DNA of 64,000 nucleotides, taken from positions 248,001 to 312,000 of the forward strand of contig NZ_QHLY01000007.1 in NCBI RefSeq assembly GCF_003185895.1, in the 5' to 3' direction. Numbering within the stretch: the first letter of the stretch is position 1; the number at the start of each line of letters is the position of its first letter. This document shows, in pieces, positions 57,162-64,000 of the stretch. The notes beneath the pieces are model-generated. The model worked only from the letters and a program-made list of their open reading frames with translations, made no database searches and was not told where the DNA came from. This DNA is from Cryobacterium arcticum. GTDB lineage: Bacteria; Actinomycetota; Actinomycetes; Actinomycetales; Microbacteriaceae. The translations under genes were made by a program, and so were the position numbers.

Positions 57162-58376
57162 TCAGGACGCCGCCTGCAACGGCCCGACGCCGAGGCCCAC
57201 CCCGTCCCAGCCGGCCAGGACGGCGTCGTGTTCAGTTGAGCCCTCGCCGTACCTGGCCACCGCTGCGGTGGCCGTCGCGGCGGCGAACGTGGCGAAGTCG
57301 CTGGTGGTGGTGAGGTTCGGTCCGGTGATGGTGTCGTACCAGATCTGGCCCGCTGCCTCCCAGGCGTTGCCGCCGATGGCCTCGGCCACCAGGTAGAACG
57401 CCCGGTTGGGAATGCCCGAGTTGAGGTGCACTCCGCCATAGTCGTCCTCGGTCTCGATGTACCCCGACATGGAGTCTGGCTGGGGGTCCTTGCCGAGCAC
57501 GTCGTCGTCGTAGGCGGTGCCGGGCGCTCTCATCGATCGCAGCGCCTGGCCCTGCACCTGTTCGGTGAAGAGGCCCGCGCCGATCAGCCAGCTGGCCGAC
57601 TGCACATCTTGGCCGGCGGCGTACTGCTCCACGAGCGCGCCGAACACGTCGGAGACCGATTCGTTGAGCGCGCCGGACTGGCCCTGGTAGGCGAGATTGG
57701 CGCTGTACTGGGTGACGCCGTGGGTGAGTTCGTGGGCGATCACGCTGAGCGAGATGGTGAACCGGTTGAACACCTCACCGTCACCGTCGCCGAAGACCAT
57801 GCGTTCGCCATCCCAGAACGCGTTGTCGTACTCCCGGCCGTAGTGCACCGTGGCGTCCAACGGCAGGCCGCGGCCGTCGATGGAGTCGCGCAGGTACTGG
57901 CTCCAGTACAGCTCGTGGGTGTCGCCGAGGCCGTCGTAGGCCTCGTTGACGGCCACGTCCGCGACCGGTGGGGCGCCCTCCACCCGTACGACCCGGCCGG
58001 GCAGCCGTTCCAGGTGACCGGCGTCGCTGATGGTGCGGGTGGCGACGCCGGGAACCGCATCCACCGGCAGGGTGGGCAGTGCGGTGGTGCGGCGCTCGCC
58101 GAGCCGCAGGCTGCGGATCGGATCGTCGACCCGTAGTGACTTGCGGGCGGCTTCCGCGGCCGCCGAGAACCGCGGATCGTCGACCTCGGCCAGCCGGGCG
58201 AGAAGGTAGGGCGGCACAATGCCGCAGCGGAACGGCTTGGCGGGGCCGCCGGCCTGGCGCATGCCACCTGTGTCGTCACGCGTGTCACCAAGCGTGTGGC
58301 CATGTGGGAAACTGCTCGGCTGGGCGCGGTGCCGGCCGAACGGGACGGGGCTCTGGGTGTGGTCTGTGCCTGTCAT
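57162..58376 (-). CDS. Protealysin-like M4 metallopeptidase
   Basis: 404 residues, no signal peptide. A short propeptide (about residues 40-110) contains PFRCGIVPPYLLARLAE, the protealysin-type precursor motif whose cysteine may block the zinc. The catalytic domain has VIAHELTHGVTQYS (HExxH, 215-219), third ligand Glu239 in SGALNESVSDVFG, and VHLNSGIPNRAFYL with the transition-state His region. Short precursor and absence of a Sec signal separate it from thermolysin and match protealysins, which can act inside the cell or leave by an unknown route. CAGACT lies six bases before ATG 58376. Followed by its likely inhibitor gene. Confidence 0.9.
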   Translation of the reverse strand: MTGTDHTQSPVPFGRHRAQPSSFPHGHTLGDTRDDTGGMRQAGGPAKPFRCGIVPPYLLARLAEVDDPRFSAAAEAARKSLRVDDPIRSLRLGERRTTALPTLPVDAVPGVATRTISDAGHLERLPGRVVRVEGAPPVADVAVNEAYDGLGDTHELYWSQYLRDSIDGRGLPLDATVHYGREYDNAFWDGERMVFGDGDGEVFNRFTISLSVIAHELTHGVTQYSANLAYQGQSGALNESVSDVFGALVEQYAAGQDVQSASWLIGAGLFTEQVQGQALRSMRAPGTAYDDDVLGKDPQPDSMSGYIETEDDYGGVHLNSGIPNRAFYLVAEAIGGNAWEAAGQIWYDTITGPNLTTTSDFATFAAATATAAVARYGEGSTEHDAVLAGWDGVGLGVGPLQAAS

Positions 58377-58428
58377 GCGGTGAGTCTGCCAGCACCCGCT
58401 GACATCCGCACCCATCCGGCGCTCAGGC

Positions 58429-59190
58429 TCACAGTGCCGACCAGCCGCCGTCGGAGGCGAGCACGACGCCGGTGATGTTCGCCGCATCCGGGCTGGCCAG
58501 CCAGGTGATGGCGGCGGCGAGCTGTTCGGCGGTGGCCACCGGCGGCACGACGTGCTGGAAGACCGGCCCGAGCACCGAGCCGGCCAGTGGGGACAGCATC
58601 GGAGCCTCGATGTTGGTCTGCACCCCGCCGGGGGCGACGGCATTGCACCGGATGCCCTGGGCGGAATACATCACCGAGGTGTTGCGGGTGAGGCCGATCA
58701 CGGCGTGCTTGGACGCCGTGTATGCCACTCCGGCGGCGCCGCCGCGGAGTCCCGCCTCGGAGGTGACGTTCACGATCGCGCCGCCGCCGCCGGCCGCCAT
58801 GATCGGCACGGCCGCGCGGCACAACCGCATCATGCCGGTGATATTGATGCCGAAGACGCGCTCCCAGGTGGCGTCGTCGACCTCGGCCACCGGTAGGAAA
58901 CCATCCATCACCCCGGCGACGTTCGCGACCACGTCGATGCGGTTGTTGGCTGCTGCCACCAGCCGGGTGGTGGTGTCCTCACGGCTGATGTCGCCGTCGA
59001 CGGTGTGGATGTCGAGGTCGGGATACTGGTCCACGAGTTCCTGCAGCCGGGCGGGCAGCACGTCTCCGGCGATCACCCTGGCGCCTTCCTGGGCCAGGCG
59101 CACGGCGGTGGCCTTGCCGATTCCGGAGCCGGCTCCGGTGACGATGGCGGTCTGTCCGGCAAAACGATTGGGGGTCACTGGTGTAACCAT
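58429..59190 (-). CDS. Short-chain dehydrogenase/reductase
   Basis: 253 residues, classical SDR: TAIVTGAGSGIGKATAVRLA, ARVIAGDVLPARL (Asp after strand two, favouring NAD), DVVANVAGVMDG, Ser in VNVTSEAG and catalytic YTASKHAV. The C-terminus VVLASDGGWSAL is standard. Substrate unknown. AAGGAG is well placed before ATG 59190. It lies 52 bases upstream of the M4 gene on the same strand and is divergent from the luciferase-like gene; no functional link to either is evident. Confidence 0.88.
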   Translation of the reverse strand: MVTPVTPNRFAGQTAIVTGAGSGIGKATAVRLAQEGARVIAGDVLPARLQELVDQYPDLDIHTVDGDISREDTTTRLVAAANNRIDVVANVAGVMDGFLPVAEVDDATWERVFGINITGMMRLCRAAVPIMAAGGGGAIVNVTSEAGLRGGAAGVAYTASKHAVIGLTRNTSVMYSAQGIRCNAVAPGGVQTNIEAPMLSPLAGSVLGPVFQHVVPPVATAEQLAAAITWLASPDAANITGVVLASDGGWSAL

Positions 59191-59341
59191 CGGGATGCTC
59201 CTTCATGGTCCGGTCTGGCGGTGGCGGTGGCGAGTCGGGGCGGGCGGTCGACACGCACGGCCCGGTGCCGGCACGCTGCGAACGCACCATTCATAGCACC
59301 GTCCGCTCTCGTCGGCACCGGGCGGTGTCCCTGCCGGTTTG

Positions 59342-59347
59342 TAGACT
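59342..59347 (+). promoter_or_regulatory. Predicted -10 element of the luciferase-like gene (leaderless)
   Basis: TAGACT ends six bases before ATG 59354. Confidence 0.5.
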
Positions 59348-59353
59348 GCGGGT

Positions 59354-60232
59354 ATGCGCTACGGAATCGTCATCCTGCCCCAGTTCGACTGGCCGGAGGC
59401 CCGCCGCAAATGGCAGGGCGCCGAGCAGTACGGTTTCCATCACGCCTGGACCTACGACCATCTGTCGTGGCGCAGCCTCGCCGATCAGCCGTGGCAGGCC
59501 ACGATCCCCACCCTGGCCGCGGCCGCGGCGGTCACCGACCGGATCCGGCTCGGCACCTTCGTCGCCTCGCCGAATTTTCGGCATCCAGTGCCGTTCGCCA
59601 AGGAGATCGCCACGGTCGACGACATCTCCGGTGGCCGCCTGACGCTCGGGGTCGGGTCGGGCGGAACCGGCTTCGATGCCTTCGTGTTGGGTCAGCCGTC
59701 GTACACCCCGCGGCAGCGGCATGAGCGATTCGCCGAGTTCGTGGCCGACCTCGACCTGCTGTTGCGCCACGAGGAGCCCGGCGCCGGCGGGTTCAGTTTC
59801 GCCGGCGAGTGGTTCAGCGCGGTCGGCGCCCGTATGGTGGGCCGGCCGGCGCAGACGCCCCGGGTACCGTTCGTGATCGCGGCGAACGGGCCGAAGGGGC
59901 TCAAGCTCGTGGCCGAGCACGCGGCCGGCTGGGTCACCACCGGCGCCGACGGGGCGGTCGGCGAACAGTGGTGGTCAGCGGTGTCCGGCCTGGTGCGCCG
60001 GTTGGACGACACCCTCGCCGCGACCGGCCGCGACGCGGGCACTGTCGACCGTTACCTCTCGCTCGACAGCGGGGGCGCCTTCTCGCTGCAGAGCGTCGGC
60101 GCCTTCGATGACGCCGTCGGCCGGGCGGCGGAGTTGGGCTTCACCGACGTGATCAGCCACTGGCCGCGCCCCGACGGCATCTATGCCGGGTCGGAGTCAG
60201 TACTCGACGAGATCGCCACGCGCCTGGGGTAG
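59354..60232 (+). CDS. LLM-class (luciferase-like) flavin/F420-dependent oxidoreductase
   Basis: 292 residues, one TIM barrel: MRYGIVILPQFDW at strand one, FHHAWTYDHLSW, IRLGTFVASPNFRHPV, GGRLTLGVGSGGTGFD and PFVIAANGPKGLKLVAEHA, where the nucleotide phosphate binds. The group uses FMN or F420 for oxidation of varied small molecules; neither cofactor nor substrate is fixed by the sequence. The gene is intact to its natural end and is followed directly by a decayed gene fragment. Confidence 0.88.
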   Translation: MRYGIVILPQFDWPEARRKWQGAEQYGFHHAWTYDHLSWRSLADQPWQATIPTLAAAAAVTDRIRLGTFVASPNFRHPVPFAKEIATVDDISGGRLTLGVGSGGTGFDAFVLGQPSYTPRQRHERFAEFVADLDLLLRHEEPGAGGFSFAGEWFSAVGARMVGRPAQTPRVPFVIAANGPKGLKLVAEHAAGWVTTGADGAVGEQWWSAVSGLVRRLDDTLAATGRDAGTVDRYLSLDSGGAFSLQSVGAFDDAVGRAAELGFTDVISHWPRPDGIYAGSESVLDEIATRLG

Positions 60233-60240
60233 CGGTCGCC

Positions 60241-60458
60241 GGTTCAGACGCTCGAGAGCCGGCGGTCAGCCTGGTAACCGCCGACATCCGGCCAGACACC
60301 TTGTTCTCGTTCCACTTCGCCGCCGACCAGCTCGCGAGGCCGGCAACGACACCGTCGCGTGCGTCGGTGCGGCCACCCGCGCCGGCAACGGCTGCGGCGG
60401 CTGCAAGGGCCGCATCGGCGAGGTGCTCGAGCGCTTCGCTGCCCAGAGTGTGCCCTGA
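60241..60458 (+). pseudogene. Decayed 3' end of a molybdopterin oxidoreductase with BFD-like domain (nitrate-reductase type)
   Basis: Three fragments in shifting frames resemble the C-terminus of assimilatory nitrate reductases. VQTLESRRSA (frame of 60242) recalls the SRRG strand. VTADIRPDTLFSFHFAADQ (from about 60274, next frame) recalls the IRPDTVFxPFH motif of the molybdopterin dinucleotide-binding domain. VACVGAATRAGNGCGGCKG (up to the stop at 60456-60458) recalls the end of a BFD-like iron-sulphur domain with CxxC. The linker, the first CxC pair and the proline of PFH are missing, and at least two frameshifts separate the pieces, so it is not a gene. Together with the 126 bases after it, this fills the 352-base gap before the FdhF-like gene; in the remainder only the leader and ribosome binding site of that gene are seen. 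Confidence 0.6.
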
Positions 60459-60584
60459 ACCGTGCCGAGTGCTTGCCGGAAGCCGCGGATGCTGATAGCC
60501 ATGAAGGGTTAACTCGAGTGTTATCCGGGCAGCAGCGCTGTGATCCAGTGGCGAGTGGTCCCGGCCGGCGAAGGGATGCTCCAG

Positions 60585-62981
60585 ATGGCCCGCAACAAGA
60601 CGGCCCGCACCACGACCGCGGGTGGCGTGACCACGCCGCCGCAGGGTACAACTAAGGCGGGGCGCCCGGTCCACCTCGACGACACCGACGAGACCGGCGA
60701 GTCCACCCTGGAGATCGGCACCCCCAAGAGCTGGGCCGCCGGTGTGCCCGGTGTGCTGCACTCCACCATTCCCGCGCTGGAGGGGATGGGCGTCACCCGC
60801 AGCCGCAAGACCCTGCTGGCGATGAACCAGAAGCACGGCTTCGACTGCATGAGCTGCGCCTGGCCCGACCCCACCCACCGCAAGACCTTCGAGTTCTGCG
60901 AGAACGGCGCTAAGGCCGTCACCTGGGAAGCCACCCCCATCACCATCGGCTCAGAATTCTGGACCGAGCATCCGGTCAGCGACCTGCTCGAGCGCACCGA
61001 GTACTGGTTGGGCATGCAGGGCCGGCTCACCGAACCGGTCTACAAGGCCGCCGGCGACGACTACTACCGCCCGGTCAGCTGGACCGAGGCGTTCCGGATA
61101 CTCGCCGACAAGCTCAACAGCCTCGACTCACCCGATCAGGCCGCGTTCTACACCAGCGGACGCACCTCGAACGAAGCCGCGTTCGCCTACCAGCTGTTTG
61201 TGCGCGCGTTCGGCACCAACAACCTGCCGGACTGCTCCAATATGTGCCACGAATCGTCGGGTTGGGCGATGGGCCAGACTATCGGCATCGGCAAGGCCAC
61301 CATAGGCTACGACGACTTCGGCAAGGCCGACCTGATCATCGTGATGGGGCAGAACCCGGGCACCAACCACCCGCGGATGCTGACCGCCCTGGAGGAAGCG
61401 AAGGACAACGGCGCCCAGATAGTGGCGGTGAATCCCATGCCGGAGGCCGGGCTCAAGCGTTACAAGAACCCGCAACGGGTGAAAGGCGTGATTGGGCACG
61501 GCACCGACATGGCCGACCAGTTCGTGCAGATCCGGCTCGGCGGTGACATGGCCCTGCTGCAGGCGGTGTCGCAGCGGGTGCTCGCCGCCGAAGCGGCGAA
61601 GCCGGGCACGGTGCTCGACCACGAGTTCCTGCGTGAGCACACCATGGGTCTCGAGGAACTCACCGATCACCTGGCCCAGCTCGACGAGGAGACGGTGCTC
61701 GAGGCCACCGGTCTGCGCTCCGCCGAGATCGACGAGCTCGCGGCCCGGTACCTCGCCGCCGACAAAGTGATCATCACCTGGGCGATGGGTCTCACCCAGC
61801 AGAAGAAGGGGGTGGCCACCATCAAGGAGATCATCAACCTGCTGCTGCTCCGCGGCAACATCGGCAAGCCCGGTGCTGGAGCGTCGCCCATTCGTGGCCA
61901 CAGCAATGTGCAGGGCGATCGCACGATGGGCATCTGGGAGCAGATGCCGCCGGCGTTCCTGGATGCCCTGCAGCGGGAGTTCGGCTTCGACCCGCCCCGC
62001 GATCACGGCACCGACTCCGTCGGCACCATCAACGGGCTGCGCGACGGCCAGATCAAGGTGTTCATGGCCATGGGCGGCAACCTGGTGGCGGCGATCAGCG
62101 ACACGCAGGCGGCGGAGGCGGCGATGCACGGCGCCGAGATGACGGTGCAGGTCTCCACCAAGCTCAACCGGTCGCACGCCGTAGTGGGTGATGCGGCCCT
62201 GATCCTGCCGACCATGGGGCGCACCGAGATCGACCGGCAGGCCACCGGAGTGCAGTTCGTGTCGGTGGAGGACACCGTCTGCGCGGTGCATCCGTCGTGG
62301 GGTCAGGTGACCCCGGTCGCGCCGAACCTGCTCTCTGAGGTGGCGATTGTGAGCAGGCTGGCCAGAGCCGTGCTCGGCGAGAAGGTCCAGGTGGACTGGA
62401 CCGGGTTCGAGCGGGACTACGACCTGATCCGCGAACACATCTCCCACGTCGTGGCGGGCTGCGACGACTACAACGTGAAGATCCGGGAGAAGGTCGGATT
62501 CGTTCTGCCGAACGGACCCCGGGACTCCCGCACCTTCCCGACCCCCACCGGCAAGGCCATGCTCACCGTCAACGACCTCGAACACCTCGACCGGCCGGAG
62601 GGCACCCTGATTTTGCAGAGCCTGCGCTCGCACGACCAGTTCAACACCACCATCTACGGCCATGACGACCGCTATCGCGGCATCAAGAAGGGCCGGCACG
62701 TGGTGTTCGTGAACCCCAACGACCTCGTGGAGTTCGGTCTGGTCGACGAGCAGCTGGTGGATGTGCACGGGGTCTACCACGACGGTGTCGAGCGGGTGCT
62801 GCGCGGATTCCGGGTGGTCTCGTATCCCACCGCCCGCGGCTGTGCGGCGGCGTACTACCCGGAGGCCAATGTGCTGGTGCCCCTGGACCACCTGGCCGAG
62901 GGCAGCAACACCCCGATCTCGAAGGGCGTGATCGTGCGGCTCGAACCCGCGCACAACACCGAAGCCGTGCTGAGCTCCTAG
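60585..62981 (+). CDS. FdhF/YdeP-family molybdopterin oxidoreductase (formate-dehydrogenase-like)
   Basis: 798 residues. An N-terminal Fe-S motif, GFDCMSCAWPDP with FEFCENGAKA (Cys88, 91 and 105), is shorter than the four-Cys motif of classical FdhF. CSNMCHESSGWAMG provides the probable molybdenum-ligand cysteine. VMGQNPGTNHPRML, GNIGKPGAGASPIRGHSNVQ and the late SLRSHDQFNTTIYG are molybdopterin-binding segments. YdeP-type enzymes are linked to acid resistance in E. coli and are otherwise uncharacterised. ATG 60585 has AAGGGA eight bases upstream. It converges with the DUF6457 gene, a family tied to molybdenum-cofactor genes. Confidence 0.9.
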   Translation: MARNKTARTTTAGGVTTPPQGTTKAGRPVHLDDTDETGESTLEIGTPKSWAAGVPGVLHSTIPALEGMGVTRSRKTLLAMNQKHGFDCMSCAWPDPTHRKTFEFCENGAKAVTWEATPITIGSEFWTEHPVSDLLERTEYWLGMQGRLTEPVYKAAGDDYYRPVSWTEAFRILADKLNSLDSPDQAAFYTSGRTSNEAAFAYQLFVRAFGTNNLPDCSNMCHESSGWAMGQTIGIGKATIGYDDFGKADLIIVMGQNPGTNHPRMLTALEEAKDNGAQIVAVNPMPEAGLKRYKNPQRVKGVIGHGTDMADQFVQIRLGGDMALLQAVSQRVLAAEAAKPGTVLDHEFLREHTMGLEELTDHLAQLDEETVLEATGLRSAEIDELAARYLAADKVIITWAMGLTQQKKGVATIKEIINLLLLRGNIGKPGAGASPIRGHSNVQGDRTMGIWEQMPPAFLDALQREFGFDPPRDHGTDSVGTINGLRDGQIKVFMAMGGNLVAAISDTQAAEAAMHGAEMTVQVSTKLNRSHAVVGDAALILPTMGRTEIDRQATGVQFVSVEDTVCAVHPSWGQVTPVAPNLLSEVAIVSRLARAVLGEKVQVDWTGFERDYDLIREHISHVVAGCDDYNVKIREKVGFVLPNGPRDSRTFPTPTGKAMLTVNDLEHLDRPEGTLILQSLRSHDQFNTTIYGHDDRYRGIKKGRHVVFVNPNDLVEFGLVDEQLVDVHGVYHDGVERVLRGFRVVSYPTARGCAAAYYPEANVLVPLDHLAEGSNTPISKGVIVRLEPAHNTEAVLSS

Positions 62982-62993
62982 GCTGACTGCGAC

Positions 62994-63323
62994 CTATTGC
63001 GCTGTGTGCGCCCAGCCGTCCTCGACGCCGCCGGCCCCGGTCTTCTCGGTCGCCTGCGTGGCGACCTCGACCGCGTGTGACACGGCGGCGGTAGCCTCCT
63101 GCTTGCCGCTGGTCGAGATCGTCCCGGCCGCGTAGCCCACCAGGAAAGTGCTGATGGGCCCGGCGGCGGCACCGGCGGCTCGTGAGGTTTGCTCCGCGAG
63201 CCCGAGCAGCAGCGAGTAGTCCACCTCCAGGTCGAGAATCTGCAAGGCCTGGGTCAGGCGGCGAGTCAGGTCATCCAGCGCGCCGGGATCGTCGGCACGG
63301 CTGTCGTCGGTGTGGCTGCTCAC
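62994..63323 (-). CDS. DUF6457-like protein
   Basis: 109 residues. LDDLTRRLTQALQILDLEVD, LLLGLAEQTSRAAGAAAGPI and STFLVGYAAG form the pattern of DUF6457, a small helical domain often found fused or next to MobA, FdhD or formate-dehydrogenase-like genes in actinobacteria (recalled). It may help in molybdenum-cofactor handling. GTG start with GAGGAGA correctly spaced. Its stop is 13 bases from the FdhF-like stop, on the other strand, so they are neighbours but not one transcript. Confidence 0.7.
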   Translation of the reverse strand: MSSHTDDSRADDPGALDDLTRRLTQALQILDLEVDYSLLLGLAEQTSRAAGAAAGPISTFLVGYAAGTISTSGKQEATAAVSHAVEVATQATEKTGAGGVEDGWAHTAQ

Positions 63324-63398
63324 GGGGTCTCCTCGCGCTTTGAGTGCTGTTGCCTGGATGCTCTAGCAGTAGCACCGAGTACTGATCCCGGCAATCGA

Positions 63399-64000
63399 TC
63401 ACTTGCGGGAGCCAGGGTCCTCATCCCCGATGTGCCCCGGCGCGTTCGCGGTGAGCACCCGCTGCACGAATGCCGAGTACTCCTCCATATAGTGCGTGAG
63501 AAATGTTTTCGTGCCGTCGTCGGTGACGGTGCCGTTGGCGTCGTAGACGGCCGGATTGAAGGTGATGTAGGCCTCGGGCGAGTTCAGCTGTGGCGCATCG
63601 AGGAAGCTCAGCACACTGCGCATCGACGACTGCATCACCGCGGTGCCGATGCCGCCGGGGGAGGCACCGATGATGCCGGTGGGCTTGCGGGCGAAGGAGT
63701 TCGTGCCCCACGGCCGGGAACCCCAGTCGATGGCGTTCTTCAACGCGCCGGGGATCGACCGGTTGTACTCGGGGGAGACGAACAGGATGCCGTCGGAGGC
63801 TTCGATGGCGTCCTTGAGGCGACGTCCCTCCGGCGGGAAATCATCGTCGTAGTCCTGGCTGTAGAGAGGTAGGTCCCGGATGGGGATCTCGGTGAATTCC
63901 AACTCGTCGGGGGCGAGCGCGATCAGCGCCGAGGCGAGGGTGCGGTTGATGGAGGTGCTGCTCAGGCTGCCGACGAAGTAGCCGATCTTGTGTGTGGCCA
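63399..64000 (-). CDS. NAD(P)H-dependent FMN reductase, start codon cut by window edge
   Basis: About 200 residues are visible. Reading begins TG GCC ACA CAC AAG at base 64000, so only the first base of the presumed ATG is outside. ATHKIGYFVGSLSSTSINRT is the FMN phosphate-binding loop, DGILFVSPEYNRSIPGALK and AIDWGS are the flavodoxin-like signature, and KPTGIIGASPGGIGT follows. These enzymes supply reduced FMN or reduce quinones, azo dyes or chromate. A shorter start at TTG 63902 would lose the FMN loop and is rejected. Confidence 0.88.
   Translation of the reverse strand, partial: ATHKIGYFVGSLSSTSINRTLASALIALAPDELEFTEIPIRDLPLYSQDYDDDFPPEGRRLKDAIEASDGILFVSPEYNRSIPGALKNAIDWGSRPWGTNSFARKPTGIIGASPGGIGTAVMQSSMRSVLSFLDAPQLNSPEAYITFNPAVYDANGTVTDDGTKTFLTHYMEEYSAFVQRVLTANAPGHIGDEDPGSRK

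Noticed and set aside
60183-60458. Intact small iron-sulphur protein gene
   Set aside because: Only the last ~30 residues resemble a BFD-like domain, the first CxC is missing, and the upstream part of the frame is unrelated and overlaps the luciferase-like gene.
1-64000. tRNA, rRNA, riboswitch or prophage genes
   Set aside because: Intergenic regions were read on both strands; no cloverleaf, ribosomal segment, recognisable riboswitch core, integrase or phage structural gene was found.

Overview
The window is high-GC DNA that looks like a chromosome segment of an actinobacterium, most probably family Microbacteriaceae (Cryobacterium/Leifsonia-like; genus not provable from this sequence). Reasons: GC-rich third codon positions, many GTG starts, ATGA/GTGA start-stop overlaps, and gene families typical of the group: AdnAB helicase-nuclease, mycoredoxin, DUF3107, DUF222-HNH and DUF2207. 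No rRNA, tRNA, CRISPR array, prophage or intact insertion sequence was seen. About 57 protein genes and one decayed gene are annotated.

Layout. 0-5 kb: aminopeptidase P fragment, EEP-family hydrolase, PHP phosphoesterase, an orphan histidine kinase with an unusual 14-residue repeat, and an acetyltransferase. 5-20 kb: a DNA/RNA maintenance block whose order recalls the mycobacterial rhlE to uvrD2 region (from memory): DEAD-box helicase, ferritin-like protein, DUF3107, adnA-adnB, a degenerate kinase-fold protein, nudC, a UvrD-like helicase and a TOMM-cyclodehydratase-like protein. 20-28.5 kb: NAD(P)-binding/DUF2867 protein, a DUF222-HNH gene flanked by repeat arrays in opposite orientations, SGNH hydrolase, M20 peptidase and DUF2207 protein. 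28.5-34.6 kb: SNF2-type helicase, pfkA, mycoredoxin, MutT-like NUDIX and a Pit phosphate transporter. 34.6-39.3 kb: uracil and purine permeases around a carboxylesterase.

39.3-46.4 kb is the most coherent metabolic system. A minus-strand operon (glutamine-synthetase-like ligase, class I glutamine amidotransferase-like hydrolase, aldehyde dehydrogenase, short-chain dehydrogenase, FadR-type regulator) faces an ethanolamine-type permease. The parts fit uptake of a small amino alcohol, capping with glutamate, two-step oxidation of the alcohol, and release of glutamate plus an amino acid. Aspartate ammonia-lyase follows.

48-64 kb: alpha/beta hydrolase; glycosyltransferase, FAH-family and Ada/AlkA genes that overlap one another; PrsW-type protease; FKBP; flavin-binding protein; MetE-like protein; a protealysin-like M4 protease with its emfourin-type inhibitor; SDR; luciferase-like oxidoreductase; a decayed piece of a nitrate-reductase-like gene; an intact FdhF/YdeP molybdoenzyme with DUF6457; and an FMN reductase whose start codon is cut by the right edge.

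A regulatory theme runs through the window. Many genes have a TANNNT hexamer exactly 6-7 bases before the start codon and no well-placed Shine-Dalgarno sequence, which predicts leaderless mRNAs; this was used to choose several starts.
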